Below, one piece after another: positions 31,946 to 41,852 of a stretch of DNA of 64,000 nucleotides (the first letter of the stretch is position 1; every line of letters begins with the position of its first letter). The notes beneath the pieces are model-generated. The model had not been told where the DNA came from. It ran no database searches and saw only the letters and a program-made list of their open reading frames with translations. Source of the DNA: Fodinibacter sp963833495 (GTDB lineage Bacteria; Actinomycetota; Actinomycetes; Actinomycetales; Dermatophilaceae); assembly GCA_963833495.1 (NCBI GenBank), contig CAWHYJ010000002.1:272104-336103 (forward strand), given 5' to 3'. The position numbers and the translations under genes are program-made.

Positions 31946-33394
31946 ATGTCCACCTTCGAGTACGCCCCGGCACCCGAGAGCCGGGCCGTCGTCGACATCG
32001 CGAGCAGCTACGGCCTCTACATCGGCGGGAAGTTCGTCGAGGCCATCGGCGGCGCCCCGTTCAAGACGGTCAACCCCGCCACCGAGGAGGTGCTCGCCGA
32101 GGTGTCCGAGGCCAGCGCCGACGACGTGGATGCCGCGGTGCGCGCCGCGCGCACCGCCTACACCCGGGTGTGGTCGCGGATGAGCGGGGCCGACCGCGGG
32201 AAGTACCTGTTCCGCATCGCACGGGTCCTGCAGGAGCGGGCCCGCGAGTTCGCCGTGCTCGAGACGCTCGACAACGGCAAGCCGATCAAGGAGGCCCGCG
32301 ACGTCGACCTCCCGCTGGCGGCGGCACACTTCTTCTACCACGCGGGCTGGGCCGACAAGCTCGACCACGCCTCGCTCGGCCCCAACCCGCGCCCCCTCGG
32401 CGTCGTCGGCCAGATCGTGCCGTGGAACTTCCCGCTGTTGATGCTCGCCTGGAAGGTCGCCCCGGCCCTGGCCTGTGGCAACACGGTGGTGCTCAAGCCT
32501 GCCGAGACCACCCCGCTCACCGCGCTGCTCTTCGCCTCGGTGTGCGAGCAGGCCGAGCTGCCCCCCGGCGTCGTGAACATCGTCACCGGCGCCGGCGCCA
32601 CGGGGCAGGCCATCGTCGATCACCCCGGCATCGACAAGCTCGCGTTCACCGGCTCGACCGCCGTCGGCAAGATGATCGCCCGCTCGATCGCCGGCACCCG
32701 CAAGAAGGCCACCCTCGAGCTGGGCGGCAAGGCGGCGAACATCATCTTCGACGACGCCCCGATCGACCAGGCCGTCGAGGGCATCGTCAACGGCATCTTC
32801 TTCAACCAGGGCCACGTCTGCTGCGCCGGCAGCCGGATCCTGGTGCAGGAGAGCATCGCCGACGAGCTCGACGCCCGGCTCAAGCGGCGCCTCGCCACCC
32901 TGCGCGTCGGCGACCCGATGGACAAGAACACCGACGTCGGCGCCATCAACTCGCGCAAGCAGCTCGACCGCATCGAGGAGATGGTGGCAGTCGGTGAGGC
33001 CGAGGGCGCGCAGCGCTGGGACTCCGGCTGCGAGCTGCCGACCAACGGATTCTGGTTCCGCCCAACGGTTTTCAGCGGGGTGAGCCAGACGCACCGCATC
33101 GCCCAGGAGGAGATCTTCGGGCCGGTCGTGTCGGTGCTCACCTTCCGCACCCCGGCCGAGGCGGTGGCCAAGGCCAACAACACCCCCTACGGCCTGTCGG
33201 CCGGCGTCTGGACCGAGAAGGGCAGCCGCATCCTGTGGATGGCCGACCAGCTGCGCGCCGGCGTCGTCTGGGCCAACACCTTCAACAAGTTCGACCCGAC
33301 CTCGCCGTTCGGCGGCTACAAGGAGTCGGGCTACGGCCGCGAGGGCGGCCGCCACGGGCTCGAGGCCTACGTCACGACGGGAGCCGACAAGTGA
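31946..33394 (+). CDS. Aldehyde dehydrogenase, catalytic (N-terminal ALDH16-like half)
   Basis: 482 aa NAD(P)-dependent dehydrogenase. Catalytic Cys in NQGHVCCAGSR, general base Glu in LELGGKAANI, Asn in VPWNFPLLM, cofactor loop FTGSTAVGK, and QEEIFGPVVSV. Follows deoC after 53 bp; acetaldehyde from DeoC is the obvious substrate. The stop overlaps the GTG of a second, non-catalytic ALDH-like gene by 4 bp. Together the two products (791 aa) have the size and order of a two-domain ALDH16. Confidence 0.9.
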   Translation: MSTFEYAPAPESRAVVDIASSYGLYIGGKFVEAIGGAPFKTVNPATEEVLAEVSEASADDVDAAVRAARTAYTRVWSRMSGADRGKYLFRIARVLQERAREFAVLETLDNGKPIKEARDVDLPLAAAHFFYHAGWADKLDHASLGPNPRPLGVVGQIVPWNFPLLMLAWKVAPALACGNTVVLKPAETTPLTALLFASVCEQAELPPGVVNIVTGAGATGQAIVDHPGIDKLAFTGSTAVGKMIARSIAGTRKKATLELGGKAANIIFDDAPIDQAVEGIVNGIFFNQGHVCCAGSRILVQESIADELDARLKRRLATLRVGDPMDKNTDVGAINSRKQLDRIEEMVAVGEAEGAQRWDSGCELPTNGFWFRPTVFSGVSQTHRIAQEEIFGPVVSVLTFRTPAEAVAKANNTPYGLSAGVWTEKGSRILWMADQLRAGVVWANTFNKFDPTSPFGGYKESGYGREGGRHGLEAYVTTGADK

Positions 33395-34320
33395 GCGCGC
33401 GGGTCGACGTCCGCAAGACGTACAAGCTCTACATCGGCGGGAAGTTCCCCCGCAGTGAGAGCGGCCGCTCCTACGAGGTGTATGCCGTGCCGTCGGCCGC
33501 CGCTGCTCGCCGCGGATCCGCCTCTCGCGCACAGCGATTCCTCGCCAACGCAGCGCTGGGCTCGCGCAAGGACGCGCGGGATGCCGTCGTTGCGGCGCGC
33601 AAGGCTCAGCCGGGCTGGGCGGGGGCCACGGCATACAACCGTGGCCAGGTGCTCTACCGGGTGGCCGAGGTCATGGAGTCCCGTCGTGGGCAGCTCGTGC
33701 AGGACGTCCGTGACAGCGAGGGCCTGACCCCGGCGCGCGCGGAGGCCGTGGTGTCCGGGGCGATCGACCGCTGGGTCTGGTACGCCGGGTGGTCCGACAA
33801 GTTCACCCAGGTGCTCGGCGGCCTCAACCCCGTCGCCGGCCCCTACTTCGACATCTCCGCCCCCGAGGCCACCGGCGTCGTAGCCGTGCTCGCGCCCCAG
33901 CGGTCGAGCCTGCTCGGGCTGGTGTCGGTCATCGCGCCGGTCATCGTCTCGGGCAACACCGCCGTGGTGCTCACCAGCGAGAACCGCCCGCTGCCCGCTA
34001 TCACGCTGGCCGAGTGCCTCGCCACCTCCGACGTGCCCGGCGGCGTGGTGAACATCGTCACCGGCCGCACCGCCGAGATGGCGCCCTGGCTGGCCAGTCA
34101 CCGCGACGTCAACGCCATCGACCTCACCGGCGCCGCGGGTGCAGACGGGGTCGACTGGGGAGCCCTCGAGGAGGCGTCGGCCGAGAACCTCAAGCGGGTG
34201 CTGCGCCCCGGTGGCACCGGAGCCGAGGCGGTCGAGCCCGATTTCTCCGCGACGCCCGACCTGTCCCGGCTCACGGCCTTCCTCGAGACCAAGACCGTCT
34301 GGCACCCCAAGGGCCGCTGA
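33391..34320 (+). CDS. Non-catalytic aldehyde dehydrogenase-like protein (C-terminal ALDH16-like half)
   Basis: 309 aa from GTG 33391 (GTGA overlap). It has the ALDH N-terminal strand YKLYIGGKF, the cofactor-domain pieces GVVAVLAPQRSSLLGLVSV, NTAVVLTSENRPLPA and GGVVNIVTG. The catalytic Cys, the ELGGK Glu and most of the catalytic domain are absent; it ends shortly after the cofactor fold with LETKTVWHPKG. Not simple decay: frame and codon use are normal. Likely a structural subunit of the upstream enzyme. Confidence 0.8.
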   Translation: MSARVDVRKTYKLYIGGKFPRSESGRSYEVYAVPSAAAARRGSASRAQRFLANAALGSRKDARDAVVAARKAQPGWAGATAYNRGQVLYRVAEVMESRRGQLVQDVRDSEGLTPARAEAVVSGAIDRWVWYAGWSDKFTQVLGGLNPVAGPYFDISAPEATGVVAVLAPQRSSLLGLVSVIAPVIVSGNTAVVLTSENRPLPAITLAECLATSDVPGGVVNIVTGRTAEMAPWLASHRDVNAIDLTGAAGADGVDWGALEEASAENLKRVLRPGGTGAEAVEPDFSATPDLSRLTAFLETKTVWHPKGR

Positions 34321-34339
34321 CCCAACCCCGGGGCCCCCC

Positions 34340-34546
34340 ACCGCGACTTCTTGCGGATCTCCCACCCGCGGGTGGCTCCGCCCCCCGACTTCTTGCGGAT
34401 CCCCCACCCCCACCACCCCTGGCTGACCCCGGCTTCGTGCGGTTTACCCACGGTTCTCACCGGTGCGAGCGTGCGAGAACCGTGTGCAAACCGCACGAAG
34501 TGGGGAGCGGCAGGGGGGAGATATCCGCAATGAGTCGGTTGTGGGG
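34340..34546. repeat. Composite repeat: family C copies around a family A copy
   Basis: Two direct copies of GCGACTTCTTGCGGATCTCC/CCGACTTCTTGCGGATCCCC start at about 34342 and 34385. The inverted counterpart (GATATCCGCAATGAGTCGG) is at about 34519-34538. The complete family A copy at 34433-34500 sits between them, so one element lies inside the other. Together they fill most of the 268-bp gap before the uridine-kinase-like gene. Confidence 0.75.
34433..34500. repeat. Intergenic inverted repeat, family A copy 3
   Basis: Arms CTTCGTGCGGTTTACCCACG and complement, loop about 20 nt. Compared with copy 1 the left arm has GGTTT for GACTT and the right arm has AAACC for AAGTC, so pairing is kept. 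Nested in the family C composite. Confidence 0.88.
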
Positions 34547-34587
34547 CGGTCAGGGGGGCGGCGCCCCGGGCCGTAGACTTGCCACCC

Positions 34588-35292
34588 GTGACGGACGAGG
34601 CGACGGAACCCCGCGACACGGCATCCGACGCCCGCCGCACCGCCGTGGAGTCGGACGCGTCGCCCCTCGGCTCGGATGCCGGCACGCGCCGGCGGGTCGT
34701 GGTGCTGGCCGGGCCCAGCGGGTCAGGGAAGTCGCGCCTCGCGTCGCGGCTGCACGCCACCCACGGCTGGCCGATCTTCCGCCTCGACGACTTCTACCGC
34801 GACCTGGACGACCCCTCGATGCCGCGCAGCGAGGGCTTGGGCATCATCGACTGGGACCATCCCGACAGCTGGGATGCCGACCGCGCGGTCGCCTCGCTGT
34901 GCGAGCTGGTCGACACCGGCCGCACCGACACCCCGGTCTACGACATCTCGACCAGCCGGGCGGTGGGGCACCACGAGGTCGCCGCCGCCCCCGGCGACCT
35001 GGTCATCGCCGAGGGCATCTTCGCCGCCGAGGTCGTCGACCGGCTGCGCGAGTGCGGCGTGCTGCACAGCGCGTGGTGCGTGCACCACCGCCCCGGCGTC
35101 ACCTTCGTGCGCCGCTTGGCCCGCGACCTCAAGGAGCGCCGCAAGCCCCCGGTGACCCTGGTCCGGCGCGGGCTCGCCCTGATGCACGCCGAGCCCGAGA
35201 TCGTGCGCCGCCAGACGGCCCTCGGTGCCCATCCGGCCCGCGCCAAGGACGTCGAACGCGACCTCGTCACGGCGGCCGAGCCCGTCGGTTAG
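34588..35292 (+). CDS. Uridine kinase-like P-loop kinase
   Basis: 234 aa. After a disordered acidic stretch of about 35 residues comes the P-loop LAGPSGSGKSRLASRL, then FRLDDFYRDLDDPSMP and DWDHPDSWD, the lid and nucleoside-binding pattern of uridine/phosphoribulokinase-like enzymes. Activity on uridine is likely but not certain. GTG 34588 with TAGACT 8 nt upstream. Its position among salvage genes is in keeping. Confidence 0.75.
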   Translation: MTDEATEPRDTASDARRTAVESDASPLGSDAGTRRRVVVLAGPSGSGKSRLASRLHATHGWPIFRLDDFYRDLDDPSMPRSEGLGIIDWDHPDSWDADRAVASLCELVDTGRTDTPVYDISTSRAVGHHEVAAAPGDLVIAEGIFAAEVVDRLRECGVLHSAWCVHHRPGVTFVRRLARDLKERRKPPVTLVRRGLALMHAEPEIVRRQTALGAHPARAKDVERDLVTAAEPVG

Positions 35293-35323
35293 GGTCGTGC
35301 CGTGGTCGATCGAGGGATGCGTA

Positions 35324-36621
35324 ATGAGTGAGGGACCGTGGGTCGCGCCCGGGTCCGCGCCGCCCCCGGAGCAGGTCCCGCCGCCGCCCCCGACCCCGCC
35401 CGGTCCGGATGCCGCACCACCCCCCGGCTACCCCGCACCGCCCCAGGGCTACGCAGCTCCCGCGCCCGGGTATGCCCCGCCGCCCCCGGGCTACGCCGCT
35501 CCCGCGCCCGGGTATGCCCGCCGCCCCCGGATGCCGCCCCGCCCGGCTACGCCGCGCCGACCCCGGGTTACGCCGCAGCCCCTCCGGGCTACCCGCTCCC
35601 CCAGGCAAGCTTCGGCCCCCCTCCCCCCGGTGGGCCGCGCGTCGCCGGGCTGGAGTTCCGCCCGGGCATCATCCCCCTGCGACCGCTGACCCTCGGTGAC
35701 CTCTACGGCGCGGTGACCAAGGCGATCCGCGGCAACGTCGCCGCGACCATCGGCCTGGCCGTGCTCACCTCGCTGATCTGCCTGGTGCCGACCACCGCGC
35801 TGGGGGCCTGGATCGCGAGCAAAGACACCCTGTCGGCGAACGCGGTCGACTCGGTCGACAACGGCACGTTCGGCCTCTACGGCATCGTCGGCAACTACCT
35901 GCCGGCCATCGGCTCGTTCTTCGCCACCATCGCGCTCACCGGCTTCCTCGCCTACGTCATCGGCCAGGCCGTGCTCGGTCGCAAGGTGGGCATCGGCGAG
36001 ACCTGGGACGGCACGAAGCGACGGCTACCGGCCCTCCTCGGCGCCGTCGCGCTCACCTTCCTCGGCTCCCTGCTCATCATCCTGGTGCTGTTCGGCCCAC
36101 CGGTCGCGTGGCTGCTGGCGGCCGGTGACGCGCAGCCGGCGCCCATCGCGCTGCTGGTGCTGGCGGTCCTCGTCACCATCCCGCTCTACCTGTTCCTGTG
36201 GACCCGGCTCGGCTTCGTCACCGCCGTCATCGTGCTCGAGGAGCGCGGGGTCTTCTCGGCGTTCGCCCGGTCGTGGCGGCTCACGTCGGGGATGCCGTTC
36301 TGGCGCATCCTCGGCATACGGCTCCTCACCAGCCTGATCGTCGGTGTGGCGGCCTACATCATCACGCTCCCCCTGACCATCGCCGGATTCGCCCTGGTGT
36401 TCTCGCTGGGAGACGAGAGCGCCCTGTTCATGTGGCAGGCGATCCTCGGTGGGGTCGCCACCCTGATCAGCGGGGCGATCACCACCCCGTTCTCGGCCGG
36501 GGTCGACGCGCTCCTGGCCATCGACCAGCGCATCCGCCGCGAGGGCCTCGACGTCCAGCTGATCCACGCGTCCCAGCAGGGCGGACCGGCCCCGTGGCCC
36601 AGCGCCGCCGGGGCCCGCTGA
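35324..36621 (+). CDS. Membrane protein with Gly-Tyr-Pro-rich N-terminus and GPDPase_memb-like domain; frameshift
   Basis: ATG 35324 opens a frame of PPPGY/APAPGYA repeats that runs to about 35519 and then loses the pattern. The next frame takes up the same repeat (DAAPPGYAAPTPGYAAAPPGYP) and continues to 36621. At 35517-35519 the repeat unit has CCC where the previous unit (35475-35478) has CCCC, so one base is missing. Corrected length is about 432 aa: disordered N-terminus (about 105), then RPLTLGDLYGAVTKAIRGN and five or six membrane segments. First gene of the DUF4129-DUF4350-MoxR-DUF58 unit. The deletion could be an assembly error, slippage or real loss. Confidence 0.75.
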
Positions 36622-36624
36622 ACG

Positions 36625-37257
36625 GTGCGACTCGACCCACCCCTGGACCCCACGTCGCCGCAGGCACGGCAGTGGCTCGAGGACGAGCTGCGCAAGGGAA
36701 TCTACTCCGAGCAGAAGGGGCTGCTCGAGCGTATCCAGGAGTGGCTGCTCAACCTGCTCTCGGGCCCGGGTGGCGGCTTCCCCGCGTGGACGGTCTGGAT
36801 CGCCATCGCCGTCATCGCGGCGGTGGTTGCCCTCGTGCTGCTGCGCTCGCTGCGCGCCGAGCGCCGGATGACGGGCCCGCGCCGGGACGGGGTGCTCGAC
36901 GGCCCGGTGCGCAGCGCAGCCGAGCACCGGGCCGCAGCCACCCGGGCGCTCGATGGCGGCGACGCCGACACCGCGCTGCTCGAGGCCTACCGCGCGATCG
37001 CCCGGTCGGCGATCGAGCGCACCCTGCTCGACGACCTCCCCGGCCGCACCCCCCACGAGGTGGCCGTCGAGCTGGGGCCGGCGTTCCCGGCATCCGCCGC
37101 AGCCCTGGCCACCGCGGCCGACGCGTTCGACGCCGTGCGCTACGGCCGCCGCGCCGCCCGGCCCGAGTCGGCCCGAGACGTCATCGCCCTCGACTCCACG
37201 CTGGCCGCGACCCGCCCGGTCCTGCCCGACCCGACCACCACCGCAGGTGCGCGATGA
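36625..37257 (+). CDS. DUF4129 domain membrane protein
   Basis: 210 aa from GTG 36625, 3 bp after the previous stop. N-terminal amphipathic region (DPTSPQARQWLEDELRKGIY), one membrane segment (VWIAIAVIAAVVALVLL), then a cytoplasmic or external helical DUF4129 domain with LLEAYRAIARSAIERTLLDD, GRTPHEVAVEL and AFDAVRYGRR. Commonly linked with MoxR/DUF58 pairs. Function not established. ATGA overlap with the next gene. Confidence 0.8.
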   Translation: MRLDPPLDPTSPQARQWLEDELRKGIYSEQKGLLERIQEWLLNLLSGPGGGFPAWTVWIAIAVIAAVVALVLLRSLRAERRMTGPRRDGVLDGPVRSAAEHRAAATRALDGGDADTALLEAYRAIARSAIERTLLDDLPGRTPHEVAVELGPAFPASAAALATAADAFDAVRYGRRAARPESARDVIALDSTLAATRPVLPDPTTTAGAR

Positions 37258-38497
37258 GCGCCACCACCGCAAACGCGCCGGCCACCCCCGCGGGCACCCC
37301 GGGTTGGGACCGGAAGCGCGTGCGGCGCACAGCGGCCTTCGCCGGGGTGGTCGTCGTCGGCCTGCTCCTGCTGGGCCTGCTCGGCCTGACCGCGCAACGC
37401 CCCACGACCGCTCTCGACCCGGAGGGCACCGGCCCCGACGGGGCCCGTGCGCTGGCCGAGGTGCTGCGCCAGCAGGGCGTCGACATCGAGGTGGTCCGCT
37501 CGATCGACGCGCTCGAGCAGGCCCAGCCGGATGCCGACACCACGGTGTTCGTCGGCAACCCCACCGAGCTCGGCCCGGGCGCGGCAGCCCGGCTCGCCGA
37601 CGCGGCGCGGCTCTCCGGTCGGCTCGTGCTGGCAGGCGTCGACACCGAGCAGCTCAGGCAGCTGGGGCTGCCCGTCCACGCGTTCGGCGGTGGCGGCATC
37701 GACCTGGTGGCCAGGTGCGTCGACTCCGAGGTGGCCCGGGCGAGCGACGTGGTCTCGGTGTGGGACAGCCGATACCTGCTCACCGGCCCGTCCGAGGGGG
37801 TCAAGCAGTGTTTCGTGGTGCCGTCGCCCGACGGACCCCCCGACCGGCCCGACCCCGACGCCGCGCACGGCTCAGCCCTGATCGAGCTCGACAACACTGC
37901 GGCACACCCCGACACGGTGATCACCGGGCTCGGATCGGCCTGGGCGAACGCGGTCATCACCGACGACAGCCACGCCGGCACGGCCGTGCGGGCCCTCGGC
38001 GCGACGCCCCGGCTGGTCTGGTACCAGCCCGGCACCAGCGACCTCCTGGCCCCTGGCCCCGGCGAGGTCGACGCAGCGGGCAGCCCATCGGTCTGGCCCC
38101 CGTGGACCACGCCGGCCATCGTCCTGCTCCTTGCCGCCGTCGTGCTCCTGGCGCTCTCGCGAGGCCGCCGGCTCGGCCGTCTCGTGCGCGAGCCGCTGCC
38201 CGTCGTGGTGCGCGCGATCGAGACCACCGAGAGCAGGGGCCGCCTCTACCGCCGGGCCCGTGACCGGTCGCGTGCCGCCGCCGTGCTGCGCGCCGGTGCC
38301 GCCGACCGACTCTCCCAGCGCCTCGCCGTGGGCCGCGGTGCCGCGCCGGATGCCGTGGTGCACGCGGCGTCGCGGGCCACCGGGCTCGCACCGGTGGAGG
38401 TGGCTGACATCCTGTTCGGGCCCGCACCGCCCGACGACGCCGCCCTGATCCACCTGGCCCAGCAGCTCACCGACCTCGAGGAGAGAGTCCGACACCC

Positions 38498-38501
<4 letters not shown>
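37254..38501 (+). CDS. DUF4350 domain membrane protein
   Basis: 415 aa. Two membrane segments (AAFAGVVVVGLLLLGLLGL near the N-terminus and PAIVLLLAAVVLLALS at about 287) flank an external domain with the DUF4350 start TALDPEGTGPDGARALAEVL. The C-terminal cytoplasmic part is helical and basic. Co-translated on both sides (4-bp overlaps). Part of the MoxR cluster; role unknown. Confidence 0.8.
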
Positions 38502-39600
<1,099 letters not shown>

Positions 39601-39601
<1 letters not shown>

Positions 39602-40893
39602 TGGCGATCACCCGGCGCGCCGTCGTGCTGGCCCTGCTCGGGCTGGCACCGGTCGCCGTCTGGCCGCACGGGTCGACCGTGCTCTGGTGGCTCCTCCTCG
39701 TGGTCGCGCTGGTGGCCCTCGACGTACTGCTCGCCAGCCAGCCGCGCGCGCTGAGCATCGTGCGCAGCGATCCCACCCAGGTGCGGCTCGGTGAGTCCAC
39801 GACGAGCAGCCTGTTGGTCACCAACACCTCGGGCCGCGGGGTACGGGGCGTGCTCCGCGACGCGTGGCCGCCGTCGGCGGGAGCGGTGGATGCCGTGCAC
39901 GAGCTCGCGGTGCCGCCGCACGAGCGAGTGCGGCTCACCACCCATCTCGTGCCCACGCGCCGTGGCGACCGGGTGGCCGACCGGGTCACCGTCCGCCTGC
40001 TCGGGCCGCTGCACCTGGCCGCCCGGCAGCGGTCGCTCCCCGTGCCCGGGTCCATCCGGGCGCTGCACCCGTTCCCCTCCCGCAAGCACCTGCCCAGCCG
40101 GCTCGCGGTGCTGCGTCAGCTCGACGGGCGTGCCGCGGTGCGCATCCGCGGCCAGGGCACCGAGTTCGACAGCCTGCGCGAGTACGTCGAGGGCGACGAC
40201 GTGCGCTCCATCGACTGGCGCGCCACCGCCCGGCGCCAGCACCTCGTCGTGCGCACCTGGCAGCCCGAGCAGCACCGCCGGGTGGTCATCGTGCTCGACA
40301 CCTCGCGCACCAGCGCCGGCCGGATCGGTGACGCACCGCGGTTGGATGCCGCGATGGACGCCGCGCTGCTCCTCACCGCGCTCGCCGGTCACGCCCGCGA
40401 CCGGGTGCAGGTGATCGCCGGCGACCGGGTGGTGCACGCGCGGATCTCGGGTACCGACCGGGCCCGCTTGCTGCACGACACGATCTCGAACCTCGCACCC
40501 GTCGAGCCGCGGCTGGTCGAGGCCGACTGGTCGGCGCTGGCCACCGAGGTCGTGCGGCTCGGCACGCACCGGGCTCTCGTCGTGCTGCTCACCTCGCTGG
40601 AGTCCTCCGCCATCGAGGAGGGGCTGCTGCCCGTGCTTCCCGCGCTGGCCACCCACCACCGGGTCGTCGTCGCCTCGGTCAGCGACCCGGCGCTGGCCGC
40701 GATGCGGGCCACTCGGACCACCACCGGCGAGGTCTACGACGCGGCCGCCGCGGAGCGCACGCTCGCGCTGAGGAGGCGCACGGCATCCGCGCTGGAGCAG
40801 CTCGGCGTCGACGTCATCGACGCCGCGCCCGACGATCTGCCGGTGCGCCTGGCCGACCACTACCTCATGCTCAAGCGCCAGGGCCTGCTCTGA
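39601..40893 (+). CDS. DUF58 domain (vWA-like) membrane protein
   Basis: 430 aa; ATG 39601 shares one base with the moxR stop (TGATG). Two N-terminal membrane segments (VVLALLGLAPVAVWP, LWWLLLVVALVALDVLL), then the DUF58 signature FDSLREYVEGDDVRSIDWRA. A vWA-like domain with MIDAS-type VIVLDTSRTSAG follows. Client or partner of the MoxR ATPase. End of the operon; the family B tandem repeat follows. Confidence 0.9.
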
Positions 40894-40900
40894 GGCCCGG

Positions 40901-41044
40901 GGTCAAGATCGGCCAATAGGTCAAAGTTGCCCCACCCCACCTCCGTCCGCCCCGAGTCAAGATCGACCAATAGGTCAAAGTTGCCCCACCCCACCTCCGT
41001 CCGCCCCGGGCCCCGGGTCAAGATCGACCAATAGGTCGATCTCG
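40901..41044. repeat. Family B repeat, three tandem copies
   Basis: GTCAAGATCGACCAATAGGTC recurs at 40902, 40956 and 41017 (first copy with GGCC for GACC). Copies 1 and 2 are a 54-bp direct duplication including the flank CCCCACCCCACCTCCGTCCG; the third is 61 bp further on and ends in a self-complementary GATCGACCAATAGGTCGATC. The block ends 32 bp before the padR promoter -10 box. Confidence 0.88.
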
Positions 41045-41057
41045 GTACATCCTTGTT

Positions 41058-41081
41058 CTCTACGTAGGGGCTAGGTAGAGT
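41058..41081 (+). promoter_or_regulatory. padR promoter and probable operator
   Basis: CTCTAC (41058-41063) and GTAGAG (41075-41080) are inverted repeats, with CTACGTAG inside. TAGAGT (41076-41081) is a -10 box ending 6 nt before ATG 41088. The inverted repeat overlaps the -10, which fits PadR autorepression. Confidence 0.6.
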
Positions 41082-41087
41082 ACGACG

Positions 41088-41417
41088 ATGGCGCGGCCCC
41101 CGAGGATGACCATGGCGACGCAGCTCGTGCTGCGCTCGCTGCTGGCCGACCCGGCCGACGAGCTCTACGGCTCCGAGATCGGCGAGGCGGCCGGTCTGAT
41201 GAGCGGCACCGTGCACCCGATCCTGGCCCGGCTCGAGGCGGCCGGCTGGGTCGACTCCCGGTGGGAGGACGTCGACCCGCGAGCGGCCGGCCGCCCCGCC
41301 CGGCGCTACTACCGCCTCACCGGCCAGGGCGCCCAGCAGGCCCGGGCCGCCCTCGCCAAGGCGCGACGGCCACAACCGGGCCGCCTCGCCCCTCGCCCGG
41401 AGCCGGGTCTGCCATGA
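41088..41417 (+). CDS. PadR family regulator
   Basis: 109 aa. Winged helix of PadR type: MATQLVLRSLLADPADELYG, SEIGEAAGLMSGTVHPILAR, LEAAGWVDSRWED and RPARRYYRLTGQG, followed by a short basic tail. Leaderless by the -10 box position. ATGA overlap with the next gene, so the two are co-expressed. Confidence 0.88.
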   Translation: MARPPRMTMATQLVLRSLLADPADELYGSEIGEAAGLMSGTVHPILARLEAAGWVDSRWEDVDPRAAGRPARRYYRLTGQGAQQARAALAKARRPQPGRLAPRPEPGLP

Positions 41418-41812
41418 CCGGCCCCGGCGCCTCCCACGACGTGATCACCACGGCGCGTGTCCTGGTCGGCGCCGCCACGGTCACGTTGCCCTCCGGGGCG
41501 GTGCGCGAGCGCTACCGCCGCGAGCACCTCGGGGAGCTCAGCGCGCTCCCCTCCACAGACCAGGTGCACTACGCCGTCGGCGCGCTCATCACCTCGTGGG
41601 CGCTGCGACGGGCCGTGTCGAAGGAGACGGACATGACCACCACCTCGGTCAAGGCCGGCAAGCCGTTGCTCTGCCGGCTCAACCTGCACCACCGCTACCG
41701 CAAGCAGTACAACCCCGCCGGCGAGGTCTATCGGCGGTGCACGAAATGCGGCAAGGACGACCCGGGCGACCCGCCGCGCGGCACGCCAAAGCACCCCATG
41801 CCCTACTTCTGA
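41414..41812 (+). CDS. Hypothetical protein with C-terminal zinc-ribbon-like segment, possible internal start
   Basis: 132 aa from ATG 41414. Residues 1-70 are helical with RERYRREHLGELSALP and a hydrophobic VHYAVGALITSWALRR, a pattern often seen in genes behind padR. From ATG 41633 in the same frame a 59-aa protein could be made. AAGGAG at 41621-41626 lies 6 nt before it, and the product has CRLNLHHRYRK and CTKCGKDD, a likely metal knuckle, like small stand-alone actinobacterial proteins. Either a fusion or two products from one frame. Function unknown. Confidence 0.55.
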   Translation: MTGPGASHDVITTARVLVGAATVTLPSGAVRERYRREHLGELSALPSTDQVHYAVGALITSWALRRAVSKETDMTTTSVKAGKPLLCRLNLHHRYRKQYNPAGEVYRRCTKCGKDDPGDPPRGTPKHPMPYF

Positions 41813-41852
41813 GGCACCCTGGCCCGATGCCGTTCAGGCGGTGGGATGCCGG

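Noticed and set aside
33391..34320. Simple pseudogene from a truncated aldehyde dehydrogenase
   Set aside because: Intact frame, normal codon use, translational coupling to the catalytic gene and a tail not resembling a broken end favour a functional subunit.
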